DNA of 64,000 nucleotides, taken from NCBI GenBank assembly GCA_014871385.1, contig CM026426.1, positions 34,129,020-34,193,019 of the forward strand, read 5' to 3'. Positions 1-11,524 of this stretch are shown in pieces (the stretch's first letter is position 1; every line of letters starts with the position of its first letter). The stretch is from Ceratodon purpureus (lineage: Eukaryota; Streptophyta; Bryopsida; Pseudoditrichales; Ditrichaceae). A model generated the notes under the pieces. That model was not told where the DNA came from and did not search any database. It worked only from the letters and a program-made list of their open reading frames with translations. A program made the translations under genes and the position numbers.

Positions 1-285
1 AGCGATGTTGCGGCACTAGTCGTGAAGGAGGAGGAGCGTTTCTTGGAGGTCGAGGAGTTGCAAGAACTCATCGACGGTTTGAAGTCCCCTCCCAATGTCT
101 TGACCTGGGAGGATTTCCGGGACACCTACAATCATTAGGAGCAGTTTGGGGTCTCCAACGGGCCTTTTCCATGTTATTTGTGCCAAAATTTTGGGCATGC
201 CCGTGCACTTTACCTGCTGGCACCAACTGTGTCAGCAGGTCGCCAAAAGCGAGCCAAATCGCGAATGGGGGTGTCCGGCCAATAG
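1..285 (+). pseudogene. Retroelement gag-like remnant with a zinc knuckle
   Basis: Frame 1 is open from the window edge and encodes an acidic segment, then a TAG at 136-138, then in the same frame a zinc-knuckle-like stretch at 172-213 (Cys, two residues, Cys, four residues, His). The fourth ligand position is Tyr (TAC, 211-213) where a CCHC knuckle needs Cys. A second TAG follows at 283-285. CCHC knuckles bind nucleic acid in Gag proteins of retroelements. The lost ligand and internal stop suggest a dead fragment whose 5' part lies outside the window. The call rests on one short motif, so a chance match remains possible. Confidence 0.4.
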
Positions 286-899
286 TCGCGCAGGAAGGCT
301 TCCCTCCCCTACGCGTGTAGTCCCGCAGGTCGAGAACGGAGCCTCTTCGCGCACGGAATTCGAGCATTGCAGAAGGGTGTCAGCGGTGGTGGGCTTTATG
401 AACTCCTGCAAAACTGACTCCACAGGCTACCTACCGAAATCGAATTGCCGCTCCCCCTTTGAGATGCAACGTGCACAAGGTGTTGATGTCGAAATGCTGC
501 CAACGGTCATTCCGAACCTCATGCGTTCCCCTGAGAGAGTTGTTGTCGTTGCGTTGTCAAGCAGGATGGAGCGGTGGAGGCCTCCAAAGGCTGGGCGAAG
601 TTGTTCGATTTCGGTTGTGGGTGGTCACGCATTGTGCAGTAGAGATTTAGGGTTTAGCTGTAGTGGTCTTCCAACGCTGCCAGCGGTCTGCCATCCACAT
701 AGGTTGGAGAGAGCACCTGAGTTGGGAATTGGGGTTTCGGGATGAGGTTTTAGGGTAGGTCGTACCTTGGTTGCGAGGCCGTGGACGCTGGTTTCAGCCG
801 TTCGTGATGGCGGAGGGTGTGTTGACAGCGTGTAGTTCTGGCGGTTGATGACAGCGACGACACCATCTGTAAGTTTTTGAGTTCACAGTCGAAAATTTC
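286..899. other. No convincing gene
   Basis: Open frames here overlap on both strands and show no recognisable domain. The stretch contains one exact GCTGCCAGC palindrome (676-684) and near-matches around 498 and 820. Confidence 0.5.
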
Positions 900-2135
900 A
901 TGCATTCTAGTGGTATGGCTTCACGGCCAAACTCCCTCGTACAGAGTGTCATTCTGCATAATACTCAAGACTTGGAGGGCAACTGGATCCCCATGAAGGT
1001 GGATCGTGATTCATGGGTTATGCTGCAACCAGCGTCGGATGGGCCTTGGGGTAGAGAGGCAAGGCGACATGGTGGAGATAATTTTTGGGGGGCCTTCAAA
1101 GCGCAGATCAAAGATTTCTCCTGGATCTCCATCGAGCATGGAGCATGCAACCACGATAAGGTGCTTGTGCAACATGCATATCAACCAAGGCATCTGCGCT
1201 TGGATCCTACGGAGGCAGCAACCAAATTGGGAATGGCAAACTACCTGTACGCGTCGGTTTCCGAGGATTGGGTACATCCTGCATCTATCCTTGGTCCCAT
1301 TCTTGTGCTCCATGTTGAGATTGGGGAGGCAACACGGAATCGACAGAGCCACGCGGAGTTGCTGGACATAGGTACATTCTTCCTTGGTGGTCTGTATTTG
1401 CCTCCAACAGGTGACACGCTGTACGGGAAGGTTGAAGCACTCCCGCTTCCAGGGTTCAACGATGTGGAGTGGCCTTTGCCAGACATGCACACATTTGAGG
1501 CCTTTAGAACAAAGCTCACTCTCGTTTTTACAAATGCCATGAAAGCAACAACTGGTAGCAGCTTCGTCCACCACCAATGGTTTATGCCAATCCATGTTAT
1601 GGTTGATTTGTTTGGGGTAGCTGCTGACAGCATTAGGCGGACACCTACATTGTTTGTTTTGAGTACTCCATCCGAGGCTCTGCTGAGCGGTCTAATGAAC
1701 CCAGGGAGGAACGAGAAGTTCCACATTGGCCAAGATGTCATCAAGTGCGTTGCCAACAGGACCAACATTGTTTTCCGCTATCACGTGGGATGACAAACAT
1801 TATACACCAGGTTCATGTATACAAGGTATAGGGGGGCTGCCAACAGTCAGTGGGAAGCGTTGGATCACCTACCAGAGGAGGTGATGGTGGAAGTGTCTTG
1901 TATGTTTAGGGGGAACTTGCTGCCAACATTCGAAGTTGGCAAGGGTTGGCCAGTATCCCACCTGCGGCACGAAATTGCAATGGCACTTGGAGATGACGTA
2001 CCAGGGCAGTACAACCTGGTTTTGATAGAGGCCAACGGTGTTCGTGAGAAAAAGGTACGAGTCAAGCCGAATTCATGTAGTCGTTTTGATGTGTTGGGAA
2101 TTGGCTGTTCAGAGCTCCTTGCTGCCAGCAAATGA
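900..2135 (+). pseudogene. Uncharacterised ORF with one in-frame stop
   Basis: An ATG at 900 (alternative ATG at 915) opens a 297-codon frame to a TGA at 1791-1793. The same frame then continues to 2135, so the two open stretches read as one protein of about 410 residues with a single internal stop. The N-terminal part has mixed alpha/beta-like composition; the C-terminal part begins around MYTRYRGA and ends in LLAASK. I recognise no family. A ubiquitin-like fold for the C-terminal 90 residues would be a guess. The final codons overlap a GCTGCCAGC palindrome at 2121-2129. A TGA could come from CGA by C-to-T change. Readthrough or a short intron around 1790 cannot be excluded. Confidence 0.5.
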
Positions 2136-2239
2136 AAATGACAGGATTTGTTGGATGCAGATCAACCAGCGCCATGAGAGACACCTTACAGCTGCGGATG
2201 TCACGGTTCCCAAAAGGATGAAGATTGTGGAGCTGTAGG

Positions 2240-3216
2240 AAAAGTGATTTCGGGGATGGGTAGTCACAGTATGTGGGAAGTCATTAGGTTCTTCGCGAAG
2301 TCGTTAGCGAGTTCAGGTAGTGGTTTTTCTTACCATTCAGGACTTTCTGTGGGACATCCAGTATTAACATGTTATATGGAGGCAAATTTGTGATTACCCT
2401 TGATCTTCGTGCTGCCAGCGGAAATAGAAAAGAAAAACAGTTACAATTACCAGTGGTGAATCCTAGGGTGCAAAATGAAAAATAGAATAAAATACAAGAA
2501 GTCTGAAGAATGGTCGGGGTTTCAGAGGGCCTGGGTCTGAATCGCAAAATTGCTTCGAACTTGTGGTGGCGCCATTGACGCTGGAGCCTGCTGCCAGCGC
2601 AAAATAAGAAAAGAAAAACAATTGCATACAATAGAGCACATGACCCTTCAGAGGCACAAAATGGAGTTTGGCACTTGACAAATATGAAGTAATTAGGAAG
2701 GAATGTAAAGTTTGTTACTTCCTCCGAAGAGGCTGGCTCCTTCGTGAACCTGGTGCTCTGAACTAGCAATGGCGAGCACAATGCAGCCCTTGGTGCCAAC
2801 AAAGACGAAAAAATGAAGGTTGCAAATAAAAAAAGAACCACGCTTGATTCTAATAGAACAAGATAAAAATAAAAAACAGTTGTACATAAGAGATGAAGTA
2901 GGTCGCAGGTGGTAAATAACAACAATGGCCAAAATTGAAAGGGACCATGGTGGCGAATAATGAAATAAGAAAAAAAAAAAATGGCGGCTAAAGAGCAGCC
3001 CTTGCTGTCAGCAGTCCACAATAAAGAAGAAATACAGTTGCGAATAAAAAGGAAGGGTTACAAGAATGCCATATCTTTCAAAGAGACATGGCAGTCCAGA
3101 GGCAAATTGTTTTCAAGTTCGGAAAAGTTTAAGAAATGTAGCCCATAAAAGTCCGGACCAAAAGTCGCTGCCAGCAAACCCCTAACCCGGCCTACGGAAC
3201 TATCTAAGGTGGGAAT
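2240..3216. repeat. Degenerate ~200-bp tandem repeat, no gene
   Basis: Units begin near 2411, 2590, 2793 (diverged), 3004 and 3167. Each starts with GCTGCCAGC or GCTGTCAGC, or a decayed form at 2793. Those at 2411, 2590, 2793 and 3004 continue into an A-rich segment resembling AAGAAAAGAAAAACA. The spacings are about 179, 203, 211 and 163 bp. A long Phe/Leu-rich reverse frame across 2284-3021 is explained by the A-rich repeats and is not called as a gene. Confidence 0.5.
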
Positions 3217-5140
3217 CTACTCCACGGCTGCATCTGTGGCAATTGCCTCAACAAGGCTGGACAGTCCCTCCATGTTGGTGTCGTCCTCGTTCTTCTCAGC
3301 TGCACCTGGTCCTTGCGTGGTGGCGGATGAGCCCTTGTTCCCTTCTCCGGATAGGGCTGCCTGGGTCTCATGAGGAGAGCGTTGCGTGGGATCGAACGCC
3401 AGGGAGTCTGAGTCGGGGAGAGCATCCTCTGTAGTTGCTGCCAGCAAACAAGAATTAGAAAATAAGAATTATTCGGATGTAACAACAAATTAGGCAAGTA
3501 GCAATGGGCAGATAGGTTAAGGGGCAACAAACCTTGGTCGCCCTTGGTCTTCTTCCACGGAAGCGCGGCCACAGAGGGGGCAGCGGGCCTCTTGCTGCCA
3601 GCACGTGGTGAAGCAGGCTCGGCCAGGAAGATCTCCTCCGTGAGACGTAACTCCTCCGCGGCCTTGGAGTCGAGGTCGAAGCCCCACTGCCCAAGCCATC
3701 CTCCAGTCATCCCCCGCTCGCATCGACGGCACCGGGCGTCTTGGGAGAAGACTGCCTCAAACATACAATGGGGATGTGCCAAGCAGCCGCAGAACAAAGG
3801 TACGCAGCAGGTGTCAACGAAGTAACGCTTGCAGAAGGGGCATGGGTCGTTCAGGGCTATTAGCAACACCTGGAACTCCAATGGATAACGAGCCAGCACC
3901 TTCTTCGGGCGCAAGAAAGCTGAAGCCAACTCCAAGGCCGAGATCTCCGCTGTCAGCGCGGAGACCTCGGCGTGGCGTCTCTGCTCATCGGCTTCCATCT
4001 CCTCCAACTTCTTGTAGACCCTGTCAATGCGGGCTTGGGCCTCAAGGAGTGCCTTGCTTGCAAGCCGCAGCTTGTCTTGGCCTAAGCGGGCCGCGTGATC
4101 AAAGCGCCTCTTCTCTTGGTCGTTGCCATCAGCCGCGGCCTTCTTGGAGGCCTCGCGGGCGGAGAAGATGTCGTCATAGAGCTTGGACTCCTCGGCCTCC
4201 TTGGCCTTGATGTAGTCCCGTTGGGTTGCAAGGTCGACCTTCACGCGGTCCCGGCTGGCCTCCACCTTCAGAAGTGCCGCCTCCAAGGACTTCTTCTTGA
4301 GGCGCTGCTGCTCCAGGACCTGCTTCGGATCCGTTGCCACCAAGGGCTGCACCTTGATGGCAACGGCAGCAAGGGCCTTCTCGGACTTCTTCTCAGCCAC
4401 GGCCTTGGCAGGAGGGGGCAGGGATCGAGGTCCCCTGACCTTCTTCGCCTCCGCGGCCGTGATCAAAGCCTTGGAGGTGGCTCCAACTAGCTTGGCTCCT
4501 CCGCTCGACTCCGCCCCTCCTCCCTTGCCCTTGCTGCCAGCACCGGGGATGTGGCCAGCGAGGAAGTCGATAATGGCTTCAATCTGCTCCCTCAAGGCCG
4601 GGGGAGTCAACTTCTGCGGATTACGCCCTGGCAGCTTCTCACGCCCCTTCACAATTGCCTCCGCCTTCTGGGCGAAGTTGACATCCACGCCCTTCTCAAA
4701 GTAGAGGTGGCAAGCCCGAAGAAAGGAGGTCCCGAATGCCCAGTTGACGGGGTCACCTCCATAAGTCCACCGGTACATCTCGCAGTATTTCCGCTGGGCC
4801 TCCGGATCCTCACAGTCAGCAACGTAGTGCCGCCCAGAAGAACGCTCTGGCCATCTGTCGATGAAGTCGGCCTTCCTGCAATGCTTGTCGCCGCTGAGGT
4901 CACTGAACTTGAGGGCTGCAAGGTGCGGGCGAAGAAGTCCTCATTGTAATCCGCAGCCTGCCTACCCAGCAGAAATGGGGCGAGGTGGTGGAGCTGTGCA
5001 TGAAGTGCAGGGGGTAAGCCGTCCAAGTCGAAGGCATCATCCCACGGCGTCTCAACATCGTTGCCATCCTCCTTGCTGTCAGCAACCTCGACGACCTCCT
5101 TCTTCACGACGGCCTCCTTTCCCTTCCTACGGCTCGACAT
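3217..5140 (-). pseudogene. Coiled-coil RING-type zinc-finger protein, frameshifted
   Basis: Two exons: 5140-3533 and 3437-3217, separated by a 95-bp intron (3438-3532) with a GTTTGT donor and a GCTGGCAG acceptor. I chose the ATG at 5140 (MSSRRKGKEA). Order: acidic N-terminus; a domain containing DPVNWAFGTSF; a long Lys/Ala/Glu-rich coiled coil; then a RING-like cluster with CPFC, a CGC-x3-H-x2-C core and CRRC; an acidic tail. RING domains usually bind zinc and recruit E2 enzymes, so a ubiquitin-ligase-like role is possible. A missing base near 4919 breaks the frame: upstream reads EDFFARTL, and only the next frame continues sensibly (ALKFSDLSGDKH). A distant relative with the same layout lies at 12360-16709. 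Confidence 0.6.
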
Positions 5141-6430
5141 CCCTGGCGCTGGTAGTGCAAAAACAACACGTTTTACGAAAGGGGGATCGCGCATGGCAGC
5201 TGAAAGGAGAGAAACGGACAGGGTATTATTCTTGCAGATTAGAGATTTAAGCTACACATCTCTAAACCATTACCCCCCGCGACCCTAGCAGCCATTGCTG
5301 AGCAACTCTATTCTCTTCACCATGGTCGGTACGCTCCAACATGGCCAACCGCAACATAAGGAGGAGCAAGGTTGCAAAAAAATAGACACGATCAGATCAC
5401 TAACCTCGCAATGCTTCACTGTCAGCGGTGGAAGACGGTGCAGCTTGAAGCCCCTCTCGCCACGCATGACAATGCGCCTCTAGATTCTGCAGCGGAGAAA
5501 CCTCCACCTCACCCCACGCTCCCAGCCCTGCTGCTCCACCCCGCTTCTTCTGCTATAGCTCACCCTCCCCTCTCTCCGGCTGGCCTCGGTTCTTCTCCAC
5601 TCCGCTCTTCACGCTGCAGCTCCACGCCCGCTCCTCACTTCGCCAATGAGCTCCACGCCTGCTCCTCACTATTCGAGAGCTCCACCCCGCTCCTTGTGCT
5701 GTACCCCCCTCCCCTCGGGCTCCCGACCGTGCTGCTCCTCCCCACACCTTGCGCTGTAGCTCCCAACCGCAAGAACTCGCCTTCAGCTCCACGGCCGCTC
5801 CTCACGTGACCCTCAATGCGAGCTCCGTGTAATGCAGCTCCGCCCCGCTCTATCACCTTCCGTGACCCACCACAGTGCTTGCGCTTCCGTTTCTTCTTGC
5901 CAACGACGTTGCTGCTCTTCCTTCGTCCTCCTTGCTGTACCTCCCCGCAGCTGTCGACCCTGCTGCTGCTTCTCGCTCCCGACCTTGCTGTACCTCCCCG
6001 CGGCTCTCGACCCTGCTGCTGCTCCTCGCTCCCGACCTTGCTGCTCCAAAACCGCTCACGACCCCCTTGCTCCACCTGCCGTAAAATCTCCACGGCCCTC
6101 CTCGACGGCTCGCTCCTCACGCTGCAGCTGCTTCGTGCAGTCGACCGCAACGGCCCCTTCCTTCAAAGTCGTTGCTTGCGGTACTCTTCGTCTCCTCACG
6201 CGATCCTCAACGACCCAAAGGGAGTGCGTGACTGTACCGCCCTCTGAACATCCAACTTCCCCACGGCGCCCACAAAACTGCCAAGGTAATTGCAATCGCG
6301 AGGGCGCTTGCTGACAGCAAGAGGACGACTGAAGAAGACAGAGGAGCTGAAGAGGTGTTGGAGTCAACGGAGGGTGTCGTATGGGAACAAGGCAGGAAAA
6401 GAGAGAGGCCTTCCTGCCCGAGTCAACCAC
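5141..6430. other. Pyrimidine-rich stretch without a clear gene
   Basis: 5480-6240 is strongly C/T-biased on the + strand and built from repeated CTCC, GCTGCTG and CTCGACC words, which opens spurious frames on both strands. None shows domain-like composition. A 53-bp tandem repeat sits inside it. The part just upstream of 5140 could contain the 5' UTR and promoter of the reverse RING gene. Confidence 0.45.
5931..6036 (+). repeat. Two tandem copies of a 53-bp unit
   Basis: Units 5931-5983 and 5984-6036 both begin CTTGCTGTACCTCCCC and end CGCTCCCGAC, with a few substitutions. A third copy starts at 6037 but diverges after about 9 bases. Confidence 0.8.
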
Positions 6431-7205
6431 ATGTGCGTCCTTGGAAACTAGGCCGGGTTTACTTCAAGAGGATATTGGAACGCTTTTAGGGGAGGTTTGG
6501 GGGGCTTAGAGGGAGTTGAGAGTCTCAAACAGAGTTTAATGAAGGGAGGTTGAGGAGTTGGTGCAAAGCTCTCATTTCTCCCTTAATTGCCACTCCATGC
6601 AAATGATTGCCATGGCCCTAAACCACACATCCCCATTTGATGTGGGTACATAGAAAATCGTCTTAGAAATTAAAATCTTAATTTGAGCGTGACCGGTACA
6701 TATGATTACTAAGACCATTAATTATGAAGATTAATAATTGCATGGACTAGGCACTTTAGTGAGCTATCCACAAAACAAGTTTAGGGGAGAAACATGGCCT
6801 AACTCATTCAAAAAAAACATTGTTGCCAGCCACATTCTACATAGCTCTAACATAATTACCAAAATACATTGCGGTCAAGTCACACACGGCCATTGCTCGC
6901 GTCGTCACTGTCCTCATTGCTGCCAGCGACCTCAGTGTCAGTGGACTCCCCTTCTTCTCCATGGGTGCCTCTTTAATAATTATCGAGATTAACTTAGCAA
7001 TGGATAAGCCATTTTAGGGAATTGCTCGAAAAAATCCTCATTTTTTGATAAATCTATCCGTAAGTGGCTATTCTAGAATGAAACCAAAAAACATGTTAAA
7101 GAAGAACCACTGTCTACTCCGATCAAAAAAATTAAAAAAAATTAAAAACTTGCTACATTATAGATGTCCATCCAATGAGTTTAGAACGCATAATTTGTAC
7201 TCAAT
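6431..7205. other. AT-rich stretch, possible decayed 3' exon
   Basis: Mostly AT-rich sequence. Around 6895-6965 the reverse strand encodes a short acidic Ser/Asp/Glu-rich peptide (EEGESTDTEV) ending in a stop, similar in composition to the acidic tail at 7206-7380. It may be a former last exon of the reverse mobile-element gene, but I could not fix a splice phase. Confidence 0.3.
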
Positions 7206-7779
7206 TCATACAGGCTCGTTGCCAGCGTCATCGTTGTCCACGTTGTTGCCAGCGTCGTCACCGTCAGTTGAGTTGCGTCCTTCCTCAAGATCCACATTGT
7301 TGCCCTCCTTCCCGGGGTCATCTTCGTTGGCAGATCCTCTTGCTTGATCATTGTTGGCTCCATCACCTCCAACGGTGTTATCACACACCCAAGCTTTGCC
7401 AACACGCCGTCGCCTTGACCGCCAATTCTCCAAAGCCCTGGCAGCATTTGATCGATGCCACTGTTCTCGCCTTCTACGTGTAGCCTCCATGCGGGCCTCA
7501 TCGTCCGGGGTATTTAAAACCCTGGTGCACTCTAATTTCTTCTTATACCGATGCTGTATATTTCGGTACAAATGTTGGAATTGTTGCAAAATAACACTGA
7601 TGCGCTCTTTGCCACCACCGTGAGCTGTATGCGCTTGATTCGCTGCCTTTGCTTGATGATGGGATTTCTCCATACCCTGGCAACTCCATACGGCCAGACT
7701 ACCGTATTCCTCCACAAACCAACTGCCATGCCTGACAATTACATGCTGTCAACAGCCACTCCAAGGTTAGTCATGGATA

Positions 7780-8955
7780 CACTATAAGGAAATGGGGCCC
7801 GAGATGACAAATAGTTGACAAAAAAATGTCCGAAATGACGAAGTGAGCATCTCGCAGCCCAACTCTGTCACTTTGGACATTATTAATGTTTTTGTCAACT
7901 TCTTGTCAAATTCTTGTCAAATTCTTGTCAACTTCTTGTCAATTTTTTTATTTACGACCAGCATGGAACTGCTAAAACTTTTTGTAGACTTTAACCGTAG
8001 GATCTTGTAATTTACTTGTTTTTGAGCTATTGCTGAAATTTTCAACCGTTGGATCTTCTCCATTTGTGAGATCGTAACGTTCAAAGTTGATGCAAAATGT
8101 CGAAATACGACATTTTGCATGAAGGGCAGAAACTTTGAAGAGCTATAACTTCTTCATCCGGACTGCGTTTTGGACGAAATCACTTGGGTTGGGTCCCAAA
8201 TCAAGTCTTAACCTCAAAAAGAAAAAAAAAATCAAGAAAAATTTAAAATTTTTTCTACATATAGAAAAATACCTGCATGAAATAGTGCAAAAAAAAATTT
8301 GAAAAAAAAATGTTTTTTTACATCGTGAAAAATATTCTAAGTCTGCTGGGTAGTAAAAAAAGGCCCCAGCCTAAAAAAAAAACAAATTTCAAAAAAATTT
8401 GAAATTTTTTATACATATAGAAAAATACCTGCATGGAATAGTGCAAAAAAAAATTTTGAAAAAAAATAATTTTTTACATCGTGAAAAATATTCAAAGTCT
8501 GCTGTACTTGTACTTACAGCGTATATATGTAAAAAAAAACATTGTGTTGTGTGCGAATTCGGGTGAACAGTGAGTTGGCTAGTCCCTCGGACTGTACCCG
8601 AGCGGTTAGGGGATCGAACCCTTAGGCTCTCCACCTGCGAGCCTTCCTCGATGGGGCCCGCTGCCTGCCGGTGTGGCCCGCGCTGCCCGTCGGTAGGGCC
8701 TGCGCTTCCCCTCGACAGGGCCTGCGCTATTTTTCGGTGTGCCAACGTTGCTGCCCGGCGTGCGCGGGCAGAGAAATGTTTCTTCAAAAATTCCGGAATT
8801 TTTAAATTTTTGCATTGTGGAACTTCGTCCAAATTGACAAATGAATGACGGAATTTTGTCAATTGAGTGACCGAATCAGGGTCTCCTAATTGACGGAGCA
8901 ATTGACAGGTTTCTGTCAAAATGTCGTCAATTAGGATACTATTCTCCTTGTAGTG
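7780..8955. mobile_element. Non-autonomous CACTA (En/Spm-type) element
   Basis: The left end reads CACTATAAGGAAA and the right end, reversed, CACTACAAGGAGA: the CACTA terminus with 11 of 13 matches. A 3-bp ATA target duplication flanks it (7777-7779 and 8956-8958), as known for CACTA transposons. Both subterminal regions carry many TTGTCAA or TTGACAA motifs in either orientation, typical of transposase-binding subterminal repeats in this superfamily. At 1176 bp with no sensible ORF it must depend on a transposase elsewhere. It interrupts the reverse mobile-element gene. Confidence 0.85.
8242..8503 (+). repeat. Direct ~105-bp duplication inside the CACTA element
   Basis: The stretches 8242-8345 and 8399-8503 are near-identical (shared words include TACATATAGAAAAATACCTG and CATCGTGAAAAATATTC), offset by about 160 bp. 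Confidence 0.75.
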
Positions 8956-11524
8956 ATAGAGAATTGACAAAAGTGAGGTCAGCCATCAACCCCTAATTCA
9001 TCCCAAACCTCGTTCATATAACTCACCATGTAGTGCGACACATGCTCCTCTCCGAAGGCCTCCAAAAATATTCTCCCCCACGTTTCTATCTTCCCTTTGA
9101 ACTGGAGTCGTTGTTCTGCTGTCAGCACCAAGCAGCTGAAATATGGTAGAACCTCTTCAAAGGCTTGCCACATAGCAGCCCTTGCCCTACGATGTGCACC
9201 ACCGCCACTATTATTGCTCTTTGCTTGACATATGTCTTTCCAGGCCTTGTCGTTTCCAGACCATACGCTTGGTTTAAATAGTCTGCTAGCAACAACCCCA
9301 CTGAAAGATGGCTTCTGTGGCACATTCCCTGTGCTGCCACTCAGTTTCGGATCCTTTCTAATCTCCACATTGCCACCGTGAGCCCCGATAGCTGACAAGG
9401 ACTTCTCCATTTGCTCTATGGCTGTAGCCCTCAGTCTTTGATCTTGTATGTTCCAGACATAAATGATGTGTTGATGCACAATCTTCTCCGCTAGGCGAAC
9501 TAGGGCGTGAAGTGTACAAATGTGCACTCTTTGCAACGGAATTGGCAAGATAGGCCTCCACCTTGTATGTGCACGCATGTCACATGGTTCTGGCTCCACA
9601 GAGTTGACAAACAGTCCCCCCACCCAGTTCGGTTTCCCACGTTTTCTGATGGCAGCACTCGCCTAGCTTGCTGTCCCTACGGTAGGCTTAGCCCTCTTCT
9701 GCTCGCAGTATATGCAGTTCATCGCACACGACGGCCCCGACTGAAGCCCGTACATACACTTGATCGTCTTCATGTCCGCAGCGAGATGCCACTCCACATG
9801 GAATTCTCCAACTTCAGGGACCGTGAGTTTCTCGCCACTGGACTGTGCTGCAATCACAGATGGAAATTTGGATTTCCCAAATATCCACTATAGAACTTCG
9901 TAGGACTCTTTTTCCACTTGAAAGGTTGCCACTGGCCAGATTTCCTGCTCTGACTGGACCGAGAAAAACAGGGCATGGTTTCTCTGAATGTCTGGGTCGA
10001 GCGCCCTATTCATCAATGTGATGCTGACCCGTTCAAACTTCTTGCCATTGACAATCTCGGCCTCGTCCAATTTCATGACAAATACCAGCGGTGCCCCTCT
10101 TAACTCTGTGGAAACATGGTGAGTGGATGTGTATGTCACGGTTAATTGATAAATAACCCTGCTGGCAGCAAACTCTGAAAACAACAGTCTGAGGTGATTA
10201 CGTTACCTTCTTCCGTAATGCCGTAGAAGATCACCATGCTCCTTTGGACCACCTCAAGGTCTGTGAATAGGGAATTCTTGTCAGTCAAAACGACTTCCTT
10301 TACCATGTCCTCGGACTTCTTGTTCTTCTTAGAACTTGCTGGCAGCATAAGTCGACCTTCAGCATGGTAGTATTCGCCAATATACTGTGGCAGGTTTGCA
10401 TTTAACTCCTGCCGAAGCAGTTTCACGTGATAGGGGCTCGGCAAAATACTCCCGGAGACTCCTTTGTTCACAGCAGCAATGGGAGCCTTCACAGATTTGT
10501 AGAGAGCACCATATCCCCGATGGGAAACCCCTGCCTGGTCGCAAGCAGCAAGAATTTTGTCCGGTCCAATACTCTTACCAATCGATTTGAGCACATTTTT
10601 CGCAATATCTGACTGAACATGTGCCATTGCAGGCTGAGAAGCGAGCGCTACACCTTCATGCCGTGACAAAATTCGAGCTAGTGCTACTGCAGTCCTATTT
10701 TGGGACTCTTTATCCCCCGCAGTCGAGAGCACTTCCGGTTCTCTCGGTTCCTTTCGACAACAAACTGCACCACATCTGGTTGCAGCATTGTCCGCACAAG
10801 CTTCACTCTTGCTTTTGATCCACCTGATCCAGGTTTTAACTCGTGAATCCCTCTGAGAGCCCTCCTCCTATTTCGCATGCCCATGGGGGTCTCCTTCTCG
10901 AAGCTGGCCCTCCGCTAGCAGCGGTCAACGTCTTCTTGGAGACCCTGCACATGGCGCTCCAATTGCTCCACCCTTTGGGCATGGCAATCACGGACAGCCT
11001 GTAATTCAGCTTGCAAATCCCTGCATGTCTTCTCTAACTCAAGGCAACGCATTCTCCCCAATTGGACATCTTGGGCTGCCCTTGAGTTGCTGGCCAGAGC
11101 TTCGCCTCTAAGCTGAAGCACTTCTTTGCTCAACTGTGCCAACTGGATCCATGTCTCCTCCTGTGTAGGACCATGTACACAATGATCCAGCAGCCTGTGT
11201 GTATATCCGCGAAGACCGCACTCTCTATGACATATGAATTCAATGAACTCTTTTAGCGACTTGATTGGAGGTGGCTTCCCTGTCCCTGGATCAGCAGGGT
11301 AAATGTCTCCATTGATCCACAAGTCAATGTTCGTGTCTCTAAGCAACCTCCGTGTTGGAAACGAGCTCCTCATGCACAGCTCCACTTGCGTAGAACCTCG
11401 TCTCATGACCGGGGCATAGCGTGTGTCCAGTGCAACTTGGGGAATGTACTGATCGCTTCGTGCAGCCCTTGCTGCCATCGTGGACCCAATAGTCGGTAAT
11501 CTTGACTGAATCTCCCCTGGTCAC

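Larger units (their letters stand above)
7206..11478 (-). pseudogene. Decayed multi-exon transposable-element gene
   Basis: Read from 11478 leftward: a segment with RDTNIDLWINGDIY, a coiled coil (10915-11200), a region ending in LPASSKKNKK, an intron near 10190-10215, then segments containing EFHVEWHLAADMKT with CIYC, then CTLHALVRLAEKI, GAHGGNVEIRKDPKLSG and an acidic tail. The lineage-spanning composition resembles unclassified eukaryotic transposon proteins; I cannot name the family. In-frame stops lie at 10915, 9888, 9663, 8979, 7767 and 7749, and a frameshift near 10730. The reading frame resumes exactly (CQFSIHD) when the CACTA element at 7780-8955 and one ATA duplication are removed, which shows that both sides belong to one gene. 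A truncated paralogue lies at 60665-61308. Confidence 0.6.

Noticed and set aside
2284..3021. Long reverse Phe/Leu-rich frame resembling a membrane protein
   Set aside because: It is the reverse reading of A-rich degenerate repeats; no start context, domain or neighbouring exon supports it.
5372..6430. Overlapping long frames on both strands
   Set aside because: Pyrimidine-rich repeated DNA opens frames by composition; the translations are Pro/Ser/Leu or Arg/Gly low-complexity.
8590..8640. tRNA-like text (GAGCGGTTAGGGG forward, GGGTTCGATCCCC reverse)
   Set aside because: A- and B-box-like words are on opposite strands and no cloverleaf can be formed; it lies inside the CACTA element.
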